DNA from: Carpediemonas membranifera
Taxonomy: Eukaryota; Fornicata
Direction: 5' to 3'
NCBI GenBank assembly: GCA_019828565.1
Contig: JAHDYR010000012.1
Location: forward strand, 124,001-188,000
Length of the DNA stretch: 64,000 nucleotides
Position numbers and translations under genes: made by a program. Under the pieces are notes generated by a model, which worked only from the letters and a program-made list of their open reading frames with translations, ran no database searches and was not told the DNA's origin. Position 1 is the stretch's first letter. Each line of letters begins with the position of its first letter. Positions 19,968 to 27,198 of this stretch are shown piece by piece.

Positions 19968-20443
19968 AACCGCGATGCTCGCTCGTCGCCTACCATTTCA
20001 CCGAATTATCATCTTTTTTACCGATATTCATCCTCCCACAGCAGTTTGAAGGCGTTTCTCATGTTCGTAGTGTTCTTCGTCCCAGAAACACGAATGCTGC
20101 CACGTCCCTCCTTCGGCACGCATTACTACTGCGAGGTTTCGTTCCACTTTATATGGCCATTCATCACCGCTTGTTTCGAAGCCTTTCGGACATTTGCCAT
20201 TTTCCCCGTCTCTTCTCGTCGTCACCGATTCTCGTCGGTGAGCGACCTTCGAGACCAATGGTCATCACACCGAGTCCGCCTAACAACCGCATGCACACTG
20301 ATGCCACTTCTATTTTTTCGCCTCCTCTTACCTCCGTCCGTTCGTTCATCACCCGACTCCAGCTCAAGTCGTGCACTTTAGGACCTCGAGGACAAAAGTC
20401 CCCTTACCGGGCTTGATGATGCCTACTGACATCATGGGGGCAG
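19968..20443 (+). other. Element A 3' untranslated region
   Basis: 476 bp between the integrase stop and the 3' LTR. I see no convincing coding sequence on either strand. It ends in the polypurine tract catgggggcag against the LTR. Confidence 0.6.
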
Positions 20444-20553
20444 TGTAGTGTCGCGTATACATTATATATTGGGTCTCGTTTAGTCATGTCGACACCCATT
20501 GTGTCGACTCTATAAATCACTCTCCCCTCCCGTTAGTGTTGTACAACACCACA
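20444..20553 (+). repeat. 3' LTR of element A (110 bp)
   Basis: Identical to 1095-1204 and followed by target copy gcagc (20554-20558), after which element B gag resumes on the minus strand. Confidence 0.95.
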
Positions 20554-20981
20554 GCAGCCTCTTGGAGACGCTTGCACGTCTGGAGAGCGACCTGGATGGT
20601 GCTGTTAAGGTCAAGCCCTGTAGCCGCCTCCTTGACTTCCCTACGGAGGTCCTCGTCCTGGATTCCCTTCACGAACATGCTGCGCATCACGGCGTCGGAG
20701 AAAGAGGGAGCCAAGACGGCCTTGCGGCTGATGAATCTGTTGGCATAGAGTGAGAGACGTCCCACGTCAATACCCTGGGTCGTTAGCTGGAAAAGACGGC
20801 GCTCTAGGATCGGATCAGTGGGCTTAATTGCGTTAGCAATCGCTCTGAAAACGAGGTCCTCTCTCTCATGTTTCTTACGCTTCTCGCCCGTCACTGTGTT
20901 GTGCTTCGCGCTCTTGTACGTCTTGGCTACGTCTACACCAACTGCTGCACAGTATGAGGTGACAGCCGGACCCAAACGCTT
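20554..20981 (-). pseudogene. Element B gag, middle part
   Basis: This stretch carries B gag codons from the F insertion point (LGPAVTSYCAAVG) to the A insertion point (CKRLQEAA). It matches the gag of element F residue for residue in many blocks (KRLGPAV, FQL, DEDLRREVKEA against DEFLREEVKDA). The gag capsid is therefore split in three: 24913-24799, 20981-20554 and 1094 downward. Confidence 0.88.
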
Positions 20982-21077
20982 TGTGGTTTGACTATACCTG
21001 TTTTACTGGGAGAATAGACTTCGACACAGGGGTGTCGAAGTCAATCCATAAATGTTCTTAAATTGTACTGACTGACA
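20982..21077 (-). repeat. 3' LTR of element F (96 bp)
   Basis: Identical to 24703-24798. It contains an 11-bp stem GACTTCGACAC/GTGTCGAAGTC with loop AGGG (21017-21042). Confidence 0.95.
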
Positions 21078-21943
21078 CTGCCCCTCCATGCTCAACTGAC
21101 TTGAGTATGAATAACTTGTGCCGGTAGGCCTCACAGGGGAAAGCCTGTGCTAACCTACTTCACCGTTGGCGGCTGGGGAATAGCCCAGTGCCCGGGAAGG
21201 GTACTCTGCCTTAGCTCGGTAACCCTTGCTTCACCGTCGCTAACTGTGGGTAGCACAGCAGCCGGAACACCGTTGACACACTCTTACTGCCACGTAAGGG
21301 TGTCCGGTACAACCGTAGTTGTTCTGTGGTGACGTATCTCCAAATTGATTGACTCAGAATTTCGTGGTACCACTGTGTAAGTATTGCGTCATACGCTCAA
21401 GGGTTAGTCTTACCCGGGCTTACCGCCCTCCCACGGGCCATTACTGGGCCGTATGGTCGTCGATTAGTTCATTCGGATCCTTAAAATGCACAAATGGCTT
21501 CAGTTCGAAACCACCATGGTATGCGGCCTTGAAAGCCCTCATTCTTACATAGCGTTCGAATAACGCCTCTAGAGGCCTCAAAGCCTCTTCGTTGCCGAGA
21601 TATGGCATTTTTTTGCTTTTCTCGTTCGTCGACAGTTGGGACGCCGCGAATATTGCTCTATAACACTAACAACATCAGTATTCGTCTCATAGACGTATAA
21701 ATATCGTGATTTTGCGGACTTATCGTCCTCAACAAGCGTTCATCGGGGTTCACCAAACGGACCCTTTCTCGGTCGGCGAATTCTGCCTAACCCGTCTGCT
21801 TTCGTAAATTACGCGTTGCACCATGCTATTCAGCGTCCTGACTTAGCTGTGTGGAGTCCTGGTCATGACCCAGGTCCTACGTTTTTGTATCATGTAACAC
21901 GTAAATGAAGTTTTGACCGCGGTTAATACTTCCATACGGCCTA
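21078..21943 (+). other. Element F region between 3' LTR and antisense ORF
   Basis: 866 bp with no convincing ORF. On the minus strand its first bases form the polypurine tract. It holds a GTGGTACCAC palindrome (21364-21373), also found in the same region of element G, and the paired hairpins with T7 run at 21571-21614. It is a natural place for the promoter and 5' leader of the antisense ORF. Confidence 0.5.
21571..21614 (+). ncRNA. Two hairpins plus T7 run: possible small RNA 3' end or terminator (F)
   Basis: Stem AGAGGC/GCCTCT with loop CTCAAA, spacer TCGT, stem TGCC/GGCA with loop GAGATAT, then seven Ts (21608-21614). Element G has the same layout at 25697-25739 with different stem sequences, so the structure and not the sequence is kept. 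A hairpin followed by T7 resembles an RNA polymerase III stop or a structured 3' end. No upstream promoter boxes were identified; the function is inferred. Confidence 0.4.
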
Positions 21944-23374
21944 ATGGAGAACCTTGTGCATGATTTGGACGCACTGATCGCTGATCTTGCTGGCAATGAC
22001 GGCAATCTGCCCGTTGCTGAACGTCTCCGCGCTCTGAAGCGCAAACACCAGTCCGTGCTCGTGCCGGACAGCACCGATATGCCCCAGAGACGTGCTCGTC
22101 CCGAGGAATCTTCCTCAGCACCCATTGTTGAGCCGTCATCGCCACAGGACGTCGTCATCGAGGTTCCTGCGGCTCGCGCGATCACCCGCCGGCACCCACC
22201 TGAGGATATCCGCCGCGTAACGGGTGTTGTCGTCGACGATGAAGGTACGCGTCGCACCTTGACCGGACGCGTCGTGGCTGTCGCCACTTGTTCTGCCCAA
22301 GCTGGTCATGCTGTCAGCACGGTTGAGGCCGCCCAGCGCCGGACCTCCAACCGCCCCGTCACCCGCCAGCTGCTCCGCGGGCACCTCCAAGGACCTCATC
22401 GGGCGGACCTGGCGGAGCGGGAAGCCCGTTTCCAGACCGTAATCGCTTCGGTCTCTGGTCGCGTCTCGAACTGCTTCGAGCTGCCCCTCCAGGGCATGCT
22501 GTCCCGTCTGAGGACCGGACAGGTCTTCAGCGCTGGCGATGAGGCTGGGGACCTCATGACGCGTCAGTCCCTCTTGCTCCTGACGGACTTCGTCACCGAC
22601 GCCGTCGTGGGCCGTGCACTGCGGTCCCACTTTGAGATCGACTCACCTGCCGATGTTGCCCTCGCCGAGGCTCTGCTCGCCTCTGACGGTGTCACGTCCG
22701 GCTGTTTCTCCCGATCTACGGTCGACGTCGTGGTAGCGACCCTGACCCGCATCACTCCCGATCTCGCTGATCGCCAGCCATCCTATCTCCGAACCCTGGC
22801 GAACCAGTCCCTGATGCGGATCATCATGATCTCTTCGCACCCTTCCTTGTACTGCTGTTGGATGGTGGCCCAGGCCCGTCGCGTCGACCGTCTGTCTGCT
22901 CACGAGGCGACACGGTTTGTGACGGACTACTACGCCCTGCTCACAAACGATCGCATCGCACGGATCGAGACCACGATCAGCGCTGCCGAGCTCGTGCCGC
23001 AGGTGTCTGACCCGTCACTCGACTATGTGATCGTCGAGTGCCTCAGGCACATTGAGCTGTACAACGAACAGTTCCGCGAAAGCTTCACCCTTGTGGTTAA
23101 GTATCAGAATTACGCCGTGCCTGGACTCACTCAGCTCACGCAATCCATGTGCACTTGCCTCCCGATCACCAACTACCTCACCAATGCCCGTCTTTGGCCG
23201 CGTGTTCGCCCTGAGTGGCACCCTGAGCTGCTCCTGGCCCGGCTGCGCGAGTCTGCTGGTGCGATCGACGAAGAATACATTCTGTTGGCTGCCTTACCCT
23301 GCCTTTTACAGGTACGTATAAGTGGTAGGCTTATGCTTTTCCGAGAAATATATCTAACGCTTCGCAGTCCTTGA
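21944..23374 (+). CDS. Antisense accessory ORF of element F, 476 aa, unknown family
   Basis: Starts at ATG 21944 on the strand opposite to gag-pol, and ends at 23374, overlapping the chromodomain remnant tail-to-tail by 44 bp. I recognise no known domain. The first ~40 residues look helical (MENLVHDLDALIADLAG). A basic, low-complexity stretch follows to ~150, then a long, mostly helical region. The block around residues 290-330 (SLMRIIMISSHPSLYCCWMV, then a RVDRL...ATRFVTDYYALL run) lines up with the element G antisense protein (HLRRAIMLGNDPDLYDMMVV, then an ILDAA...VREFSRQYIEAI run). The N-termini also resemble each other. The intact frame in an element that lost pol suggests it is kept by selection or is the cargo. 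It could be structural, regulatory or a captured host gene. Confidence 0.65.
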   Translation: MENLVHDLDALIADLAGNDGNLPVAERLRALKRKHQSVLVPDSTDMPQRRARPEESSSAPIVEPSSPQDVVIEVPAARAITRRHPPEDIRRVTGVVVDDEGTRRTLTGRVVAVATCSAQAGHAVSTVEAAQRRTSNRPVTRQLLRGHLQGPHRADLAEREARFQTVIASVSGRVSNCFELPLQGMLSRLRTGQVFSAGDEAGDLMTRQSLLLLTDFVTDAVVGRALRSHFEIDSPADVALAEALLASDGVTSGCFSRSTVDVVVATLTRITPDLADRQPSYLRTLANQSLMRIIMISSHPSLYCCWMVAQARRVDRLSAHEATRFVTDYYALLTNDRIARIETTISAAELVPQVSDPSLDYVIVECLRHIELYNEQFRESFTLVVKYQNYAVPGLTQLTQSMCTCLPITNYLTNARLWPRVRPEWHPELLLARLRESAGAIDEEYILLAALPCLLQVRISGRLMLFREIYLTLRSP

Positions 23375-23850
23375 CGTTCTCGTAAGGCTCCCAAGTGTCC
23401 TCGCATGGCTCATACCCTTTCCAGTGCACGTGGAACTTCCTATTCTTGATCGACTTCTCATTGGATGAATCGTAAATGCACTCGACAACGTACTCGGCAT
23501 CAGTGGTCGCTGCCAGGGCCTGTGCTGAGTCGCGTGACAAGTCACCCTCGAAAGACCTCACGCGCTCGGATGCTACCCTGAACTCCTTACCCGAGTTCAC
23601 GTCTCTCACATTGTATGCTACCGGTAAGTTGTCGACGATAACCGGGCTCACTAGCTGCATTGGGCCTCGCCAACCTGCCGCAAGCTTGGAAGGTGGCTTA
23701 GTCGGATACTTCACCAGCACCCACTCTGAATCAATAACCGGCGGGGACCCAACCCGGTTGCGCGCGTCCTCTTGCATGGCTCGGATGCGTGCCGCGGCCA
23801 TCTGTCTCGCGAGTTTCACCGCCTCGCCATTATCTGCCGGATAGTCCGCA
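23331..23850 (-). pseudogene. Element F integrase tail and chromodomain remnant
   Basis: Minus-strand frame with the integrase C-terminal region (SEWVLVKYPTKPPSKLAAGWRG) and a chromodomain (EYVVECIYDSSN...FHVHWKGYEPCEDTWEPYENV). These match element G (VLVKYPSRPPNKLSPGWRG). It is joined directly to gag at about 23830-23850; the deletion junction changes frame, so gag ends in a few foreign residues. Confidence 0.82.
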
Positions 23851-24687
23851 CTTGATCTTATCTCTCTTACAGTCCCGGGCGAAGTGACCTTGCTTGCCGC
23901 AGTTCTGACACTGCTTACTGGCTCTGTCGGGCCGTCTCGTATCAGGCTGGAAACTGGAGTGGTTGTACGCGTGCGGTGGCTCAGGAGCTTGGCGTTGGAG
24001 GGGAGGCTGGTCAGGTCTTGCCTGTTGACGTTCTTGGCGGCCCGGACGGGCTCTGCTAGACTTGACGCGGCTTCCAGGATGTGTTAACGACACTGGATGG
24101 AGGGATGCGTATGATTCAGAGATGAGACGAGCTTCCTCGAGCTTCTTGCAGATCATAAGAGAGGTAATGAAGGTCTCATCGAGCGACATTCCGACTACGG
24201 CGTCTTTGACCTCCTCGCGGAGGAACTCGTCCAGGATTCCGTTCAGGAACATCTGGCGGATCGTAGCAGGCGCCAGATCAGGCTTGATGATGCGGTACCT
24301 TGTACGGAACTTGTCCAAGTACTGTGTGAAGCGCCCCGAATGGACGCCCTTCACAGAGAGCTGGAATAGTTGGCGCTGTAGGATAGCTGATTGAGGTTTG
24401 ATGGCGTCAACGACGGCCTGGAAAGCTAGGTCTTCCGCTCCGGACTTTTTCATACGGACTTGCGGTGCGCGAAAAATAAGGGAGGATGATGTCTTCTGTC
24501 TCCTCGCGCGGCGGTACACCTGCTTAACATCAACACCCGATGAACTGCAGAATGTTAGAACTGCAGGGCCTAAGCGCTTAATGAGGCGGCGCTTTCCACC
24601 GGCCTGAACATGTCTCGTTAGCTTTTCGTGAAATGCCAGAATGGCACTAATGCTTGGCTCGTTCACTGACGGGCCGTTTTCAGTCAT
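23830..24687 (-). CDS. Element F gag
   Basis: ATG at 24687, 15 nt inside the 5' LTR. The protein has 285 residues: a helical capsid-like part, an Arg/Gln/Pro-rich linker, and one complete knuckle (CQNCGKQGHFARDC). A second knuckle is cut after CG by the pol deletion. It is closely related to element B gag (shared GGKRRLIK and LGPAV blocks), so F landed in a close relative. With its own gag but no enzymes, F could be mobilised in trans. Confidence 0.88.
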   Translation of the reverse strand: MTENGPSVNEPSISAILAFHEKLTRHVQAGGKRRLIKRLGPAVLTFCSSSGVDVKQVYRRARRQKTSSSLIFRAPQVRMKKSGAEDLAFQAVVDAIKPQSAILQRQLFQLSVKGVHSGRFTQYLDKFRTRYRIIKPDLAPATIRQMFLNGILDEFLREEVKDAVVGMSLDETFITSLMICKKLEEARLISESYASLHPVSLTHPGSRVKSSRARPGRQERQQARPDQPPLQRQAPEPPHAYNHSSFQPDTRRPDRASKQCQNCGKQGHFARDCKRDKIKCGLSGR

Positions 24688-24702
24688 TTGAAGTAATATT
24701 AC

Positions 24703-24798
24703 TGTGGTTTGACTATACCTGTTTTACTGGGAGAATAGACTTCGACACAGGGGTGTCGAAGTCAATCCATAAATGTTCTTAAATTGTACTGACTGACA
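24703..24798 (-). repeat. 5' LTR of element F (96 bp)
   Basis: Identical to 20982-21077. The palindrome AGTAATATTACT (24692-24703) spans the LTR edge and the primer-site position. Confidence 0.95.
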
Positions 24799-24913
24799 GC
24801 TTGATAAGTCGGCGTTTTCCGCCCGTTCGGACATGGCGATCGAGTTTCTCCTTAAACGAAAGCAGAGCATTAATCTCTGGTTGAGTACATAACGGACCCT
24901 TGTCCTCAGTCAT
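24799..24913 (-). pseudogene. Element B gag, N-terminal part
   Basis: ATG at 24913, 15 nt from the B LTR. It encodes the first ~38 residues (MTEDKGPLCTQPEINALLSF...) up to GGKRRLIK, where element F interrupts. It is nearly parallel to element F gag (MTENGPSVNEPSISAILAF). Confidence 0.88.
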
Positions 24914-24928
24914 TGTAAGTAACGTTAC

Positions 24929-25030
24929 TGTGGGTTCGTGAGAACAAAGCTTTACAAAGAATAGAGCTCGACACCCATGTGTCGAGCTGGACGACTCAAG
25001 ACTATTAAATAATCTATTGATGAACCAACA
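24929..25030 (-). repeat. 5' LTR of element B (102 bp)
   Basis: TGTGGG...CCAACA on the plus strand. It is assigned by its position before B gag, the terminal TG/CA, and a 10-bp stem AGCTCGACAC/GTGTCGAGCT with loop CCAT (24965-24988). The palindrome AGTAACGTTACT (24918-24929) spans its inner edge. The partner LTR lies outside the window, so the boundary with 25031 is inferred. Confidence 0.8.
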
Positions 25031-25134
25031 GAGGTTATTGAGCTTAAGAGCTCCTAGGTGCTGAAAATGACCTCCATTGGCCTCAATAGGCCTCGTTGGC
25101 GAGATACGAGAACTTTCACGAAAGCTTCGGATCT
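25031..25134 (-). mobile_element. Element H remnant, part 1
   Basis: A short stretch whose GGCCTCAATAGGCC hairpin and following CTCGTTGGCGAGATA resemble the paired-hairpin region of elements F (21571-21614) and G (25697-25739). It looks like the 3' region of a third element of this group, cut by element B on the left and by the solo LTR with G on the right. It resumes at 31397. Confidence 0.5.
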
Positions 25135-25142
25135 TGTGGTGT
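25135..25142 (-). repeat. Solo A-type LTR, first 8 bp (split by G)
   Basis: TGTGGTGT is the plus-strand start of an inverted A-type LTR; the rest is at 31293-31391 after element G and its target copy. A 5-bp duplication gatct flanks the whole LTR (25130-25134 and 31392-31396), which shows a former full insertion reduced to one LTR by recombination. Confidence 0.85.
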
Positions 25143-25263
25143 TGTAGTCCGTTAGGGACAAGAAAGCTTTACAGGGAAAAGAGACGACACCAAATGTGTC
25201 GACAGAAACCTGAAGACGATGTAAATAATACAACTATGTAAATATTGGGTAAGACCCACGACA
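25143..25263 (-). repeat. 3' LTR of element G (121 bp)
   Basis: Identical to 31168-31288. It contains the short stem CGACAC/GTGTCG with loop CAAAT (25185-25201) and a GGGTAAGACCC hairpin near the end. Confidence 0.95.
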
Positions 25264-25915
25264 CCGCCCCTCCATGGACCCCAAAGGGGCCATGGCCTCA
25301 GGCGTATGCCACTCGAACGAATGTGCGATGAGGGACTTGACCAGTCCCGAGACCTCCGATGCCACTCATTGGTCTACGAGACTCTGTACCATGGCAGGGT
25401 ACAGGGTGAATGCCTTGTTCAAGTCGGGAGCCAGAATTAGCGGGGTGAATCTGAAAGATTCGGAAAATATCTGCGGATCTCAAAAATCCTATCGTGGTAC
25501 CACTTGTTAGCGCGCTGTGTAATTAGAATGATCTTACGTGAGGCATTCCGCCCCTCCACGGTCGTAAAACGGCCGTTTGAATATTGATTAGATCAAATGA
25601 GCGCCTAAAACTGCTCACTGTGATGATCTTTGTGTTTCTCTTGGTATGTACTTCACGTCGCCGTCCTTATTACATAGAGATCGAAAAACGTCATTAGAAG
25701 CCTCAATTCGGCTTCGTTCGCGAGTTCTCGCGTTTTTTTGCTCTCGACGGTGCGACGTTCTCTCTCGCGGCTGCAAAAGGCCGCGTTCATCCTTAATAAC
25801 ATCAATCGGGCTTGAATTAGCCGTAAAACAGTGTCTTTCAGGTTCCATTGAGGTTGGTTGCTACTTCTTTCGAGTTGTTGTTTTCTCAGTGAAAACGGGA
25901 AGTGACGAACGAGCA
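25264..25915 (+). other. Element G region between 3' LTR and antisense ORF
   Basis: About 650 bp without a convincing gene. It holds the 3' polypurine tract next to the LTR, a near-copy of that tract at 25549-25562 (plus strand ccgcccctccacgg), the GTGGTACCAC palindrome shared with F (25494-25503), and the two hairpins with T7 (25697-25739). Confidence 0.5.
25697..25739 (+). ncRNA. Two hairpins plus T7 run: possible small RNA 3' end or terminator (G)
   Basis: Stem GAAGCC/GGCTTC with loop TCAATTC, spacer GTT, perfect stem CGCGAG/CTCGCG with loop TT, then seven Ts (25733-25739). It matches the layout of 21571-21614 in element F with compensating changes in both stems. On the plus strand it precedes the antisense ORF by about 180 bp. 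Its function, whether terminator, Pol III transcript end or leader structure, is not shown by sequence. Confidence 0.45.
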
Positions 25916-27170
25916 ATGTCCGACGTACGTGAGCAGATTACGCAGATGCTGGCGCTATTTGATGAGGAGAAAGCCCGAAAGGCCTTCAAACGCTTCTTGA
26001 ACCGCTATCTCGATCGTGCCCGTTTTTTTCAACTCAGCCAGCGACTACCACGCTTTGTTCAGCGCACCTGCTCCTACAAACGTGACATCTATCCGGGACA
26101 CCTCTACTGAGAGCGTTACGAGTGCTCCGGTCACTTCTTGTGTGCGTTCGCCGACGCCGGGCGGTGACGAAAGCCCGGAGGAGGCTGAGACGGTGAGTTG
26201 TGATGCTGGCTCTCCACGTGAGAACCGTGGTGACTCGTGCGAGGCCGAGACCGCTCGTAGCGATGATGAATCCCGGCCGACGGGTCACGGCGACTCGGGG
26301 TCGGGGAGTGAGGAAACCGAGGTCTCGCCGCTCTTCTCTCTGGAGGAGATGATCACCGCTGTTGCCGCAGAGGGCGTGAGTTACATCACTCTAGACATGT
26401 CTGGTACCTTGCGGGCGCTCCGCGCCGGGATGCTCAACTCATATGGGCATCTCGCCGCAACGGAGAACTCTTCTTCCGTTGCGCGTGACATCTGTCGCGA
26501 TGGTCTCGTGTTGCTGGCGCTATCGCGCGAGTACCACACTCGGGCTATGTGTGGTCGGCCTGGCGATCCCACCGATCAGGATCTGGTGGCTTTGCACCTC
26601 TGCCGCCTCGACGCGACCTCGCGTACGCTCTGTCATCAGGGTTTGCGCGAGCGTATTCAGCTTCTCTCGGGGCGTGGTTACACCGTCATGACCCCTCATC
26701 TGCGCCGCGCCATAATGTTAGGTAATGACCCAGACCTGTATGACATGATGGTCGTGGGCCATGCGCAGGGCATCCTAGACGCTGCTGACGTGCGAGAGTT
26801 CAGCCGCCAATACATTGAAGCAATCCGGACCCCCACTGGTTTCGGTCATGTGCGCCACTCTTTGATGGACAACTTCCTGTTCGATGTCCCCAGCAATGAC
26901 GTCCTGCCCGTCGCGCTCGATCATAACGAGCCACGTCGTGTGTATGTGCTTGAGGCAATCGTTGGCCACCATCTGCATGAGAATTCCCTGCGTCTGCTCG
27001 TGCACTATGCTCGACGCGAGTACAGCTCGATTATCCTGGCAACCGAGGCAATCCGTGATAGTCAGGCTGGGGTCAAGTTCTTTGCTGCTCATCCCGAGCT
27101 AGTTCGCTATTGTACCCGGTCTGAGGACGCGAACGGTGCTCTCAGCGGGGGGTGTTTTGGAGTGAGATAA
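25916..27170 (+). CDS. Antisense accessory ORF of element G (one T-run frameshift)
   Basis: Most of the protein lies in the frame 26016-27170, which has no ATG near its start. ATG 25916 opens a neighbouring frame with a helical N-terminus (MSDVREQITQMLALFDEEKA) like that of the element F antisense protein. The two frames meet at a T7 run (26023-26029), so one T too many, or slippage there, would give a single protein of about 417 residues. An acidic Ser/Glu/Asp-rich region follows (~70-140), then a helical C-terminal part that aligns with F at the HLRRAIMLGNDPDLYDMMVV block. No known domain was recognised. It is convergent with pol, with 28 bp between stops, so overlapping transcripts could form double-stranded RNA. 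Confidence 0.6.
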
Positions 27171-27198
27171 AGGTTTGGATTGAGTAGATGCTGAAGGT

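Larger units (their letters stand above)
1095..20553 (+). mobile_element. Element A: Ty3/gypsy element with nested insertions and a lost middle
   Basis: Bounded by identical 110-bp LTRs (1095-1204 and 20444-20553) that begin TGTAG and end CCACA, with a 5-bp target duplication gcagc (1090-1094 and 20554-20558). The duplication lies inside element B gag. Only the first ~33 gag codons (1220-1317) and the end of RNase H, integrase and chromodomain (18618-19967) of A itself remain. The space between is filled by element C, a LINE, and elements D and E inside the LINE. Protease, RT and most of RNase H of A are missing, so A cannot move by itself. The polypurine tract (tgggggcag) lies directly before the 3' LTR. 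Confidence 0.9.
20982..24798 (-). mobile_element. Element F: pol-deleted Ty3 element with antisense ORF
   Basis: A 3.8-kb minus-strand element with identical 96-bp LTRs and a 4-bp target duplication gctt (20978-20981 and 24799-24802), inserted in element B gag. It carries gag (24687-23830), then directly the integrase C-terminus/chromodomain (about 23850-23331). Protease, RT, RNase H and the integrase core are deleted. On the opposite strand a 476-codon ORF (21944-23374) is intact. The purine tract (catggaggggcag, minus strand) adjoins the 3' LTR. It must depend on proteins supplied by other elements. Confidence 0.9.

Noticed and set aside
19964-20416. 150-codon plus-strand ORF in the element A 3' region
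   Set aside because: Low-complexity composition, start overlapping the integrase stop, and no similarity to the antisense ORFs of F and G.
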